A stretch of DNA of 64,000 nt, from assembly GCA_018806985.1 (NCBI GenBank), contig JADANN010000387.1:62001-126000 (forward strand), read 5' to 3'. Below, piece after piece: positions 1-10,754 of this stretch. The notes under the pieces were generated by a model. The model made no database searches. It saw only the letters and a program-made list of their open reading frames with translations, and had not been told where the DNA came from. Position 1 is the stretch's first letter; every line of letters starts with the position of its first letter. Both the position numbers and the translations under genes were made by a program. Origin of the DNA: Angiostrongylus vasorum (Eukaryota; Nematoda; Chromadorea; Rhabditida; Metastrongylidae).

Positions 1-60
1 AAACATAACAGCCATTTATGCCAAGATTTATAAAACTTCGGTCTTTATGGTCATAGAATA
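1..60 (+). repeat. End of a dispersed repeat, cut by the window edge
   Basis: The first bases resemble 58670-58740 in the same orientation: both carry a CCAT.TATGCC core followed by a GATTTATA/GGTTTATA stretch and a run ending in ATCTTT or GTCTTT. The second copy lies at the end of a longer element with a GTT-rich tract. Only the end is visible here, so the class cannot be given. Confidence 0.45.
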
Positions 61-234
61 TTTATGCATCTTGCCATAAAGATTACGTTTATTAAGGTGG
101 GATAAGCCAAAGCGATGTCTTCGGAAATATGACCGGCGCTCTCAATATCTTGCCTGAATGCGAAGCTCTGATCTTTGAAATCTGTCACATCTTCGAGATC
201 CAGGAGAATATTTGTAGATAGCGAAACATACATG

Positions 235-540
235 GGCCGTTCATTTAATGAGAAAAACGGACGACAGGAGGACGAAAAGAACTGTAGAGTGGACTCCACG
301 AGAATGCAAACGTCGCCTAGGGCGGGCACCTACACGTTGGGTGGACATGCTCGTAAACAAAGTTAATCAGCTAAAACCACAGGTGCCGTTGTTTTACAAA
401 TCACGGTATGAGACTCGCACGCGCTACCATGCTCGAAAAAGACCACCACCATGGACTACGACTGCGGGAGATAGGAACGCATGGCATATGTGCTGGGGTC
501 CGCATAGCTCGTGTGACGGAACATCGAAGAATCCCTAGTG
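235..540 (+). mobile_element. 3' terminal fragment of a LINE (RTE-like C-terminus)
   Basis: An open frame of 96 residues at 248-538 reads like the extreme C-terminal tail of nematode RTE-type polyproteins. It has MRKTDDRR near the start, a W.PRE.KR stretch, LGRAPTRWVD at about residues 24-33, and a later TAGDRNAW segment. RTE-B ends with a comparable tail at 23090-22734 (PRDVKRTVGKPPARW, then ARDRKNGR), but this copy belongs to a different subfamily. No reverse transcriptase or endonuclease sequence precedes it, so it is a short 5'-truncated insertion, the usual fate of LINE copies. It is not a host gene. Confidence 0.65.
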
Positions 541-1142
541 AGTATCCAAGTAAAACCGTATGATTTGTCTGAGTTGAGCTGATTACTCAACATTAAGAAT
601 CGCACATGAGCGGGCTTGGTCGAGTCAGACACTGATATCAACAATGTTTTCATTCCGTTGTTCGTAGTTATACCAATTTTCCTTTCGTTTCTTTTATCGA
701 GAGTATCGAGTTAGAATGAAGGGTAGTAAAAAATTGAAGGGTCAAAGATGTTTACACTCATGGTCCTCCCTATGAGCTTTCGGAATAGCTTCTTTGTTGT
801 TCAGCTGTGAAAGCAAGTTATTTGTAATAACTACACTCACGCTAACATACCAAGCGTATACAGGTGAAGCTTTTGGAAACGCTGGTTCAATTGAGAGTGG
901 TTGGATCGTCGAAGCGGATCCAGTTTTGATAGACGTATTAATCGTCGAGTCCATCAATACATTGGTTCCTCAACATAAAAGACGTCGAGATCGTTCAGTA
1001 TTTTTTTGCCTGGTTAAATTATCATGTAATGAAAAACCATCGGTGACAATTCACCAGCTTTTGGGTCTTTTTCTCTGTGTCTAGCTACACACTTCATCAA
1101 GGACCTTTATTTGTTGGCTGGGGATCTCTTTATTTACTAGTG
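541..1142. other. No recognisable gene
   Basis: Moderately AT-rich sequence with short opposed frames only (794-1084 plus and 742-957 minus overlap one another). I recognise no protein motif, RNA gene or internal repeat here. Confidence 0.5.
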
Positions 1143-1985
1143 TATTTGTAACATCTCTATTCTCAGATATCAAAACGATTGCCGATGAAAGGGATAACTC
1201 CATCGCCATAATGTAGACATATTTGATTTACACTGAACTTTAATTCAAATCGAACTCCTTGTATTGCTATCCATCTTCCCACGTTTTGTCATCCTCGGCA
1301 AGAGTGATTCAATCAGACGTTTCGAAGGGCAGTCGATACATTTTACCGTTGTTATCGGCTCTCTATTGTTACACAACAGTAAAATCCCTATCGGTTTTTC
1401 ACTGCCTGTCTATATTACCTTCTGGCAAGCGGAGTACAGTTTGTTGGCGACTGATAGTACGTTTCGTAGGTTATAAAGTTTAATTTTGTTGCACTCGGTT
1501 GCTGCGCAATTCTACATGGCGACAGAAAAGTGTACCGGAATCCGTTGTAGAAGCTAGTAAGCCCAAATACCCTCTATAAACTTTTTCGTCGTTTTTTTGA
1601 GTATAGCAGTTTTTCCACCTCAATATCTGAAAGTGGTTAGCGTGACCTTAGATATTCATTACTGGCTGTCACATGTCATGCAAAAACAAACAATTTCTCC
1701 ATTTGCTCCGTTGTATTGAAATCGTTATACTGGCAGGTGGCCAGGCTCAATTATGTATTCTCCTGCAACCTAGGAATCACGAACTTAATCCTTGTTGAGT
1801 GCTGTTCGTACTTGGTTCCACGATGTGACCTTCTCTAACACCGGCCGTAGTCAGGCGTTTTGCGACATTGTCCTTAGTCTTTTTTGGTCCAATTCACCCC
1901 GAAGCTGTTCCGGCTTGCCATACTGGTGAAAAACGACCATTTTTGGTACGAAGTAATTCATTTTTTCTTTGCTCGTGGCGTTAGG
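1143..1985 (+). repeat. Repeat E1, left copy
   Basis: Matches 21880-22727 in inverted orientation along most of its length. Shared landmarks are ATCAAAACGATTGCC near the start, a CTGCCTGT/CTGTGTCT block, TTGTTGGCGACTGATAGTACG, a TCACGATGTGACCTTCT-like stretch and ACCATTTTTG near the end. The frame at 1259-1483 aligns in translation with the minus frame at 22381-22608, but neither has a recognisable domain, so this is repeat similarity rather than proof of a gene. Homology stops near 1985, about 20 bases before the large inverted repeat begins. Confidence 0.75.
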
Positions 1986-2479
1986 GGTAACTAGGGTTAG
2001 AGGGTTATAACTAGAAAATTACTAAGGGACCTTCAAAATCAAGATTGCGACACTGGTAGCAGCCTTTCATAGTTTTTATCACAAGTGATTTTTAATATTT
2101 TCATAATGCAGAATGTATTTTCACTGTATTGAGCTTCTGCAAAAAAATTTGGCTAATATAAGTTAAAACATTATGATTTCGAATGCACCTTCAGCTTAAA
2201 TGGTTCAATGGCTATTCATGCTTACTGGAGCCTTCCCTGTTCAGGAATGGTTGTCGATAGCATCCATAGATCAAAAAACAAGGCTGAGTGTAGGACAGTG
2301 AAATTCTAACATTTTGTCCTCTTTCATTCCACAGTTCTTCGTTCTTTAACAGCCGTTCAAATAACCAAAGAAATCCTTGGTGTTGCAAAGGAATATTGAG
2401 GTGTTGTAACGACGATCTTTCCGTATGGACCATTCGATGACTATTTTGGTGAAAACACGAGATCGATCAAGCACAGCTA

Positions 2480-2600
2480 TGGATTCCACCTTAGGCTCGC
2501 CAATCCCTTTCAACCCTCCGGGGGTCAAGAAATTGGTACCGGACTTGTCAGGGCTCTCCGAGTCTTCGGTGACAATCAAGACCCATCACATTAACGATAA
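2480..2600 (+). repeat. SINE-like fragment (left arm)
   Basis: Carries the GGTACCGGACTTGTCAGGG core that matches the ACCAGACTTGTCTGGGAGG body of the tRNA-derived SINE elsewhere in the window, next to a CAACCCTCCGGGGG stretch. The promoter half is missing. The mirror copy is at about 33640-33740. Confidence 0.5.
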
Positions 2601-3235
2601 TTCCAAAATCCTCACTCTGAAGGCTGGACGCGGGATCATGCCCAGTGGAGACTACTTCGATGAAATAGACCATGCTAAAGCGAACTGAAGGTTTTGCCTC
2701 CTCATGTTGCTATTTTCCCAAAATTCTACAGCGGGTCAGACTATTACCTCCTTCGTTCAAGGTTTCATTTCTCGCGGAAGAGAGAAAAAAGCGATAAATT
2801 CAAAAACGAAGTCCAACAACTATTACAAACCTCAATTTATTTAGTTCATTAGTCCGCTGTAGGCAAAGCTGCCGTTCTCGATAACATCGAGGAAGAGTAT
2901 GACCCGTTCACTGAACACCTTCGCATTAGTGCTGTGAAAACAGGCAGTTCGAAAGTCACCAAGACACATGTGCCTCAAGAAACACCCGAGCTGATACGAA
3001 AGCAAGAAATCGCGAAGTCAACAGGTGACCGCTAGCTGACGTCCAGATAAAACTATGCAGAAAGGCGGTAAAAGAAGAGCTTAAAGGAAGAAGAGCACAA
3101 GTTATGTTCGAAGCTGCAGAGGCCAAGAAAAAGCATTCGCAAAGCCCACAAAGGCTTCGCCAATTAAGCAACTAAGACGACTGCGTTCCGAAGCCCACAT
3201 ACTACTAACAGAATTTTTTTCCCTAAAAATGTCTA
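2590..3235 (+). mobile_element. RTE LINE internal fragment (endonuclease end and linker)
   Basis: Translating in shifting frames gives decayed versions of the RTE segment between endonuclease and reverse transcriptase. In order these are DYFDEIDH (intact copies have EYHNEIDH), then FYSGSDYYLLRSRFHFSRK, then an EEEYDPFTEHLRISAVKT stretch, and a Lys/Glu-rich linker ending near KKKHSQSPQRLRQL. Several stops and frameshifts interrupt it, so it is non-functional. The mirror copy on the right arm is 33000-33640, minus strand. Confidence 0.75.
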
Positions 3236-3860
3236 AAGCCATAGGTGAGTCTAGTAGAGAGAAGAGCGTCTGCTTTTGGCTACGATTTCAAAACAAGAAT
3301 ACCCATCCGCCACAATGGGGCTGAAAGCACTGTGAAAAATGAAAATTGAGTGGACCACAATTAGTTTAGTAGGAATTTTTGTCGATTCGGAGAAATTAGC
3401 ACTAACTTTCGAAACATTTTTTATAGTGATGATTGGCGGATTCCATATTTCTCTTGGCTTTTTTTCTTGTTTTGGTGGCCTCACTCTTTCGAAATATAGT
3501 GCGAGCATGGTACCTGTGTTAGACGTCTTCCACCTTTATTCCTTTCGACGGTGAAAGCAAATTAATGAAATAGTTTGTTATAAGCGTGTTGAGAGCACAC
3601 GAAGTGTTACTTTATCCTTTATTCCAGTAAAAATGTCGTTTCGGCAGTATCGCCTACTTTAGAACCTGGAAGGGTGTATTGATACGCAATTTTTATTACG
3701 CCAGACGCTTCATTAACGAAAACAGAAGGATAAAAATTTGAGCAGCAATCGTATGATCAACAGCTTTTTGAAAAAATCCACCCTTTTCAGGTGCCATCTA
3801 CCGAGGAACAGCCGTTGATTAGAGTCGCATGTGGCTGATGAGTGCACCACCCCACATCAG
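3236..3860. other. Arm sequence without a recognised gene
   Basis: Present on both arms (right counterpart about 32380-32990). Opposed short frames at 3251-3508 and 3339-3554 overlap and show no known motif. It lies between the LINE fragment and the Penelope-like endonuclease remnant and may be further untranslated or flanking repeat sequence. Confidence 0.4.
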
Positions 3861-4390
3861 AAGTCGACGCGAAGATACAGCGCGACAAAATTATGACCTC
3901 AAAATCACACCTTCATAATATTCATTTTAAGATTAATGGTCTTTATCCAAAAAGCATCAATAACTTTGCGCGTTTGTGTTTTACTCTTCTGTGCGAAGAT
4001 AGTGACCTTTGCATCAAAATTGCCTCCGCTGTGCTTTTGTATTCTGTGCGTGCCTAGTGCGGGTGCTTTGCCTTACCTTTTGCTTGCTATCTGGGTGTTC
4101 TTCTATACGGATACATAAAGGCCTGCCCGTTTTTGCCAAAATAGTCATTTCCACAACTGTTAAATGCGGTCAGGTATATCGTACCTGAACTCACGCAATT
4201 AACGTCACTGTTGTAGGGCCAAATTAAGCTAATTTGTGTTTCCCATATTTGGTCATATTGGCGGTAACGAATTAGTTCAAGACGAGGAGTATCCGGTGGT
4301 ATTTTAGTTATCGCTACCGATTCATCTAAACCCGACCTTCTCCTGTGCATGCTCACAACTGGAATTCGGCCCAAGTTTATCACCATCGCG
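3860..4390 (-). pseudogene. Penelope-like element: GIY-YIG endonuclease remnant (left)
   Basis: The minus frame 4386-4087 gives the pre-endonuclease and GIY-YIG region of a Penelope-like retroelement: KIPPDTPRLELIRYRQYDQ, a DVNC segment, then GTIYL and YFGKNG as the GIY and YIG halves. After YFGKNG the frame is lost by a small deletion, and the C-terminal part (Arg/Glu-His region and the ALGTH.IQKH segment) continues in another frame towards 3870. In this family the domain nicks DNA during target-primed insertion. The copy is broken; the right-arm partner at 31828-32290 is better preserved. Reverse transcriptase pieces nearby (4960-5580 plus, 5945-6080 minus) do not share one orientation, so the element is rearranged. 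Confidence 0.8.
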
Positions 4391-4959
4391 GTTCATTACT
4401 AACGAAAACTAGCGCGGTATCGCATGCGAAGCCTATGAATTTTATTAGTGACTCCGCTATTGGTCGAATTAAGAAACATGGAATAGGAGTGAAAATGGAG
4501 AAGTGGCGACATTGCCACCATCTCCTTTTTCTAGAGCTTTCTATAGACTACAAAAGCCTAATCGAAATTGATGTAGAATTGAAACTGAATGTTCTCGGAA
4601 AAATTTTCTCAAAACCTTTAATCACTATTGCGATAGATAGTTTATCTCCAAACTTTACAGCCGCACAAAAATGTGGTATGCGACATATTAGAGGGAGCTA
4701 ATAAATTCAAGGACCATCAGAGCATCTAGTGAGCGGTAAATGTGAAAGAGCTCCCAGTTAATTCCTCGCCATTTAGACGTTAAGATAAAGGTGGAATGCT
4801 TAGTGACTTTACTGATGCCGCCCTTTATTGCCCATCATCTCAAAAAGGAATATAAAAGTCAATACCGAAAACCAAATAATCAACGGGTAAAGTGGAAAGA
4901 GAGGCAAACTTAAAATCATCCGTTGTTTTCCAACGTTAAAACAAATAGACCAACATATG

Positions 4960-5580
4960 TCATCCTACACTTATTTATTAAAACAAATAAGTTAGTATCA
5001 TCTGAGACATTGTACCAACTAATTCAACCTCGTTCAACATTAGACGCATTACCAACTGTGTAGGTAAGCCAACAGTTAGAATAGCAGCATTGTTTCCTAA
5101 AGTTTAACACTCACCCAGTTTTTAACGTATTCCAGTTCATCTCCGCGTAACCAAATTTCTCGTAGAACATCTACTTAACGCGTCTCCTAACAGCGAGTGC
5201 GTGACGAAAGCACTTCGACGTTTCCGCGCTTTGTACCAACGCATTAATCGAATAACCCACTGGCTGGCATGGTCTCGAGACTTTCTTTTTGAACATGAAA
5301 AAGGAATAGATATACATGCCTTAACTATTCTGCCGGCTTATGGGTTCCTTCAAGAGTAATTTAAAAAAGCATGAGCCCCAACAGTTGCTAAATTGGCGGT
5401 ATAAAATGATTTATGCTGGTTTTCGATTGCGTGATGATCGCTTGGGCTAACGGTTTTGAATGGAAACTGGAAAACAGACTTAGCTGAGTGTGGTTTGGAA
5501 ATTATTTGGCTAATCGTTTTCATAGCCAAAGTGAACTATGTTGTGTTTGGAAATGTTTTTATAAGTGATACCTGGCATTC
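4960..5580 (+). pseudogene. Penelope-like element: reverse transcriptase fragment (left)
   Basis: Homologous to the better open frame at 31271-30861 on the right arm. On this arm frameshifts and stops break it, but codons for the Leu-Leu-Lys start, the CV..PTVRIA stretch, the SPNSECV motif and a downstream ALTILPAYGFLQE stretch can still be followed. In Penelope-like elements these correspond to the fingers and motif A part of the reverse transcriptase. I base this on recalled family pattern (PK.HK, then FDV..L.TNV). Orientation is opposite to the endonuclease remnant at 3860-4390. Confidence 0.55.
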
Positions 5581-5944
5581 TGTAGAGGCTGAATGACGTA
5601 GATCTAGCAACGGTTTCGCACTCCCTTTCTATCCATACTGCGAAACAGAGCATGTTGAACCTCTACAGACCTACTCTCTAGCTAGGACGTGGGACGGTAG
5701 TGGTGTTGCACATTGCCATTCATGCGCAGTCCTCGCAGCGGTTTGAAACAGGTTGTCGCATTATTGTTGATATTGCGAAATTTGAACAGCAGCTGTAGAA
5801 CCAGCACAGACCACCCTAACCCAATGTTTTGTCGAAGAATGCAAAACATCCAAACACGTTTAAATCTAAATTCCCGCAAATCTTTCCTCGGTAGCTTTTC
5901 GTTCCGACAGTTCTAGAGAACGTATGAAAATATCATTGTAACTC

Positions 5945-6080
5945 AAAGTTGTGTAACCATCGATGAGTTAATTTTAACGTTTAGAAATTTAGAGCAAATT
6001 TTTTTCTGTTTCTCTTTTGTAAATCTAATACATTTTGACAGTTCGTTCGAAAACTTAAAAACATATATTCATTTCTTCTT
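5945..6080 (-). pseudogene. Penelope-like element: reverse transcriptase palm-end fragment (left)
   Basis: Reverse-complement sequence encodes, with frameshifts, the same stretch as 30130-30260 on the right arm: a FSNELSKCIRFTKEKQ-like block followed by FLNVKINSSMV. In Penelope-like elements this follows the catalytic YIDD motif (pattern: EM..CF..LN....I.FT.E, then FLNV.I). YIDD itself is not visible. It directly abuts the SINE starting at 6088. Confidence 0.55.
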
Positions 6081-6087
6081 CTACTGA

Positions 6088-6390
6088 GTAGACAGAGGCG
6101 TGTAGCGTAGCGGTCTGAGGTGACCTGCAACACATACGTGGAATCGATTTCTGCGCCAGTGGTCTCTAAGCCTTTTATCCTCCTGGGTTGGCAACCTAGT
6201 ACCAGACTGGTCTTGGAGGATAACAGCACTGGCTTGATACATCAGTAGGTCACCGCAAGTCATTGTAAGGTTAGATGTGCATCCAATCACCTACAAACAA
6301 CGCTTAGTAGTCGAATGCATGGAGCCTTCCTCAGGGATTGATCAACGCCGAGAGATTTATCCCTCGTTTATTTTACGAGCAGCAAAAGTG
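6088..6390 (+). mobile_element. tRNA-derived SINE, copy S1
   Basis: Starts with a tRNA-like head (GTGTAGCGTAGCGG as decayed A box, GGAATCGATTTC as decayed B box). The SINE body follows: AAGCC, a TACCAGACTGGTCTTGGAGG block, CAATCACCTACA, the CATGGAGCC...CTCAGGGATTGATCAACGCCGAGAG block, and a short TTTATCC tail. The same order occurs at 56203-56490 (plus), 57258-57545, 29815-30115 and 16520-16835 (minus). The partner at 29815-30115 is its mirror in the other arm, so this insertion predates the inverted duplication. Confidence 0.75.
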
Positions 6391-6419
6391 GTAATCTATA
6401 TATCTACCGTAGAATAACG

Positions 6420-6670
6420 AATGTATGGAGTGATGCTCCATATAGTGAGAATTCTCATTTTCAAAACCTTCCGTGAGTTCCGCTTACGTACAAGCCCTTC
6501 CAAGTTTGTGCTGAGGGATGACATCAGAGAGACAAAGGAAGATAACGAAAATCTGGAAGATGAACGCCATGCTCAAAAATCTCTTGCGCAACAATTAGAT
6601 TCATTAGTTTTCACTAAACACCTTCCCCAGATACTTAGGTCAAACATTTGGCTGACTCACCTGTCTAATC
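6420..6670. other. Arm sequence, no recognised gene
   Basis: Shared with 29520-29775 on the right arm. The 121-residue frame at 6421-6786 runs into M3 repeat sequence at its 3' end and is not preserved as a frame on the other arm, so I do not call it a gene. Confidence 0.4.
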
Positions 6671-7540
6671 AGTTGTTGTACAGTCGCACGATTTCACGCA
6701 CGGTTCCTCTAGTCACTGACAAACGCACGAGGAAAATAATATTGTCTCCGCATCTCATTTCCGCTATTGTCCTTTCCGGGGAGTAACGCTCACCACCACA
6801 CCAAGTGCTTCCTTTGTTTCGCCTTCTAGTTCGATCGATCGTTTTGCCATCAGCAATCACCCGTCAGCGGATTGATCTTGGGAGCCCAAATCGGCATATT
6901 AAACCCGGATTAGAAAGCTGAGGCCATAGTTGCCATATAATCACAAAACCCTAACCTTTATATACTGCCTATTTTTTCAATGGACCCACATGGTGTGGTG
7001 GTGAACGCGCTCACTCCCGAAAGGACAGATAGGGATGTTCGTCTCCTACCGCAGTCACCTGCAGTCCGGAGTTTTGCAATTATCTCCAGCATTATACGAG
7101 GTTATATTTTCGCAGCATACCCTGCCATTAAAGATATGAAATAGGTAAAGTAAATAAAGGCTTTGGATTGTGCTTAAAACATTAGCACTATAGCCATAGT
7201 GATGCTGGGAATATTTGCCAAACTTTCGGACCGCTCTGCAACTAACGCACCAGTTACCCTTTCAGCGGGCCCAACGCGTACAACACTCGCACCATGCGGT
7301 CCCTTCGTACCGCCTCTTTTCTCAGCTAGTTCTGGTCGATTACCGCCATACTGCAATCAGCCGACAAAGGGATTTATCTGAAGAGCCAACCGGCATTGAA
7401 CCCCAGTTAAGTTGAGGGAGTGCTTCGTTCCGCACGCTGCAGATACCTGCGTTCCGGAGTTTTTGCAAATATCTCAACATACTTGTGGTTGTATATCGCA
7501 TAATACCCTGCCATAAAATTTATAGTAGGCAGCAACAAAA
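6670..7540. repeat. Cluster of M3 foldback modules (left arm)
   Basis: Contains repeated short modules: TTGTCCTTTCCGGGGAGTAACG, CACCACACCA, a CTTCGTTCGCC-like stretch, TAGTTCTATTGATC-like, TTTGCCATCAG, and GCATAATACCCTGCC. They recur in both orientations here, at 8125-8390, on the right arm (27680-27835, 28680-29480), at 59690-59835 and in intron 1 of gene D (62120-62225). The arrangement looks like a non-autonomous foldback or MITE-type element inserted several times. It encodes no protein I can recognise. Confidence 0.6.
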
Positions 7541-8125
7541 CGCCAACGTTGTGACTAGCCTCTCAGAAAAACAGAACAGAGGTTGCTAACGCGTACTAGT
7601 AGGAGTGAATGGTAAGGAGTCCCATTGTGACGTGTCTCGATCTGCAAATGGAAATGGTCATCAGAAAGATTATTGACTTGTATCACAATGAACAGCGTGT
7701 TTCACCAAAGAGTAGACGTCGTGTAAAGAGACCGCATCGTGAAGTTAAAGTCCGTTCTTAGCCAACCCCAATGGACAGCGACTCTGCAGAAGGAAAAAGA
7801 AGGCAAGTGCATAACTACTAGACGACGTTAAAGTCGTTTATACGGTATTTTCTAAGGCGCGAAGGACGGATATGGTGGCAGAATGAATACACCACTCTGC
7901 ATGCGAATAAAAACAGCATCAACATAATAATTTAATAGCCAATTGTGCAACATTGGCTAGAATCATAGCTTTGCTCAGTGAAGACAAGGAAAGCGCCGAA
8001 GAGTTAGTCGAATTAAAAGGTTTTATGGCACTTTCGCATTAGCTCATTCATGTAGAAGACCGCTCATAGTATCAAAGCCAATTTGTTCCACTGGAAGGAC
8101 AGAGGGCACACTTTTAACTTATTAT
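7540..8125. other. Left-arm-specific insertion of unknown type
   Basis: The arms stop matching at about 7535 (right 28690) and resume in M3 sequence near 8125. The insertion has no clear counterpart in the right arm. No terminal repeats, protein motif or RNA gene were recognised. Confidence 0.45.
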
Positions 8126-8390
8126 TTACTACCCTACTCTTTTTAACGGCAGGGTATATATTGCGAAATATAACTTTAATGATGCTGAGACATTTGCAAA
8201 ACTTTGGACAACAGGTGTCTACGGTGGGGAACGAACGCGCTATTGTCCTTTCCGAGGAGTAACGCGTTCACCACCACACCTTGCGGGTCCTTCGTTCGCC
8301 TGTCTCTCAGCTAGTTCTATTGATCTTTGCCATCAGCTATCAGGGTAGACTGTTGGAAAGGACAGACCACTCACACTATGACTGACCCTG
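8125..8390 (+). repeat. M3 foldback module
   Basis: Begins with ACGGCAGGGTATATATTGCG and continues through ATGCTGAGACATTTGCAAAAC, CAGGTGTCTACGG, TTGTCCTTTCCGAGGAGTAACG and TTTGCCATCAG. It is nearly the same order as 29060-29220 on the plus strand, with the second half mirrored at 27690-27835. Confidence 0.6.
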
Positions 8391-9595
8391 CTGTTGGCGT
8401 GAATATCCCACTAAACAGCTGCCGCTCAGAGTGCCATTATATTGTGCTGGATGACAATAACATTTCACTAAACATGGGAAAAACTTTACAAAACTGCCAA
8501 ATTAACGCGCTTAAAAAACATTTCACTTTTTCACTTTGTTAACGAGAAATCCTAAACGTTTCACAGATTGGTTCTTGAGCCTTGTCACTGACAGATCAGC
8601 CTAGGTGGGCATGATCTACAATGGTGGTGCTGCCACCGCTATTCGAATCAACGGTTTTCACCATGTAACAGCAGTGCTTTATGTTTCTCGAGCTGTGAAA
8701 AGAAGCATGGAAATGAATTTTAATTTGTAGCGACTCCACAACTGTTTGATTTTGGGGCTGTTTATAATGTCTCCTCGTAGGTTGATTAATACCAGCAAAA
8801 AATAAGTTGTTGTGCTTACTGAGTGAAAGATTGATTGCAAAGCACATTATCGGGATTGGTCCTTTTGTTTTCACTTTCGCTCAATTCAGTATTGAAATAA
8901 CCTACGCACCACCGATGAGCGGTACTTTACAATCGGTATGAGGCGAACAAAAGCAGAATAGGAGAGTCGCTACTCTCGAAATGACCAAAACGATCTCCAT
9001 CCTTACTACGTCGACACGTCCTGGGAAAGGAGTTCTCCTTCTTGATTATCGACCAGCCATAAAAACTGAAGCCTTTCGATATTCGTTCTCTAAGAAGCAC
9101 TCTTATTATCAGCTTGCACTTTTCTCTCCAGCTGGGACGTTGAAAGCCTACGATTAAAGTAGGTTACATTAAAATCTTCGCTCGGCAACTATAATTCTCC
9201 AGTGAATTCTGTCTTGGAAATGTGCCTTAACAATACCAAGTCCGACGTTTTGAGTACCTCAGAGTAAGATGATTCAACAATTAAGCGTCGGTATATGGCT
9301 TCCAGCAGGATTTTGCTTCCTACTTTCATCAGAGGGCGACTTCTAGAATTATATTCTTAACCAGCTCAATATACCTACCTGATTTTTGCTTATATCTAAA
9401 AGCAAATCCGAAAGAAGTGAACGCGTAAGTGAAGAATTTCTTTTATTTGCCATAGCACTCTTGATATAAGTTTTTTCAATCTACCCACTTCCATTCGCTC
9501 AACACGGGAGTTTTCATATAGGCTTTGCCATATCAGATGCATGGTTAAGAAACTACAACATAATTCGAAATACCGACTTTTTGTATACTTTTGCG
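8391..9595. other. Arm sequence without a recognised gene
   Basis: Well preserved between arms (right counterpart about 26405-27680) but without coding motifs. The frame at 8596-8874 minus and the pair 9396-9599 minus / 26428-26667 plus are shared only because the arms are duplicates, and their reading is interrupted differently in each arm. Confidence 0.45.
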
Positions 9596-9599
9596 TCAA

Positions 9600-9700
9600 T
9601 TATCGATATAATTAATTAGGCCAATTAATTAATCAGTTAATCATCCTTTTAATTAATCAGTTAATTAGTCAACTAAATGACGGGACTCCCGTCATTCTTA
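9600..9700. repeat. AT-rich short tandem plus perfect-stem hairpin
   Basis: Repeated TTAATTAATCAGTTAAT units are followed by the inverted repeat AATGACGGGA/CTCCCGTCATT. The right arm has the equivalent at 26285-26400, where the stem is partly lost. It may be the end of an old transposon. Confidence 0.5.
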
Positions 9701-10720
9701 GAGGAGAAATGCCTTCATGTGGGAAAACATCAGCTTTGTCCTACACTCATCTATTTCCTATTTAGTCAGTTCATGCAAAAATCCTATCGTCGCAGTTGGT
9801 TTTTCTTCATCTCCAACTTCCCCGTCACAAATAAGTAACCATCACCTGTTCTTGCTCGCCAACGTGTGCAAGCGTTGAGAGAAAAGTGGACGCGATCTGC
9901 AGCCACTCAGAGGTAGTAATCCGCGACGAAGAGTTCTCAGATAAATGGCAAACATTAAAGAGGAGGGAAATCGAAGGACGATGGAGAATGGGAAAACCAC
10001 AGATTGAAGAAAAGGAAACGAAGAGACATGATCATCTCTCAACGTTGTCCAATCAGCTTTATACCGCCAAATATGAGTATTTCTTAACGAACGGCGAGTA
10101 CGTTTTGTTTGAATTTATAAAGCATTTCCATAACGTTGAAAAATAAGGCGCCCATGGTTGAGCAAACTACCCTTGCGCCATCCGTTTGATTCCATTAAAC
10201 ATCTTAGAAATTGGTTGTTATATACTTAGCTTGTACAGTGATTCTCCTTTACTCACCCATGAATTAAATCAGTGCTTCTGTACTTCCTAGTAAAGTCTGG
10301 TGCAAACTTGCCGATCCGTGAAAGGTGAGGGAGATTAGGCTTGCGGGAAGAAGGGAAACGAAGTAGCGGTATATCCATTCCGTAATGATTTTAATTGTTG
10401 TAGTTCAGTAGCGTTTTGCTCACAGCATATCACAGTAAAAGAATTTATTCCAAATCATGTACTGTTTTTGCAGAGCTTTTCATTGTTTACGAGTTTTTTG
10501 ACCTACTGTGACCTGAAGATGGGGCATTTATTAAATGTATGAATATAGAGATTTTCACCAGCAACTACTTGCATGCAAAAGTCTTCAATCGGCTTGGAAA
10601 AGAAATAGCACTAGTGGTTTGTCACATTTTTAAGTCAACTGTGTTTTCCACCTAAGTTTAACTATTGGGCAATTTTTGGGTCAAAACTTTGTAAGCAAAG
10701 CGAACTCAATAAGGACATAG
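9701..10720. other. 3' flank of SCVP gene A, no gene
   Basis: Shared with 25270-26285 on the right arm. Short opposed frames at 9842-10042 and 9886-10146 overlap each other and are not supported. No other feature was seen. Confidence 0.4.
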
Positions 10721-10726
10721 TTTATT
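10721..10726 (-). promoter_or_regulatory. Poly(A) signal of SCVP gene A
   Basis: AATAAA on the minus strand about 30 bases beyond the stop codon. The mirrored locus B has AGTAAA at the same place (about 25265-25270), a weakened version. Confidence 0.6.
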
Positions 10727-10754
10727 CCGAACGCTTCACAATTAAACTCGCTTT

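Noticed and set aside
1985..2010. Telomere-like TTAGGG/AGGGTTA stretch at the left arm's outer limit
   Set aside because: It is too short and irregular, and nematode telomere repeats are TTAGGC; chance or a repeat edge is more likely.
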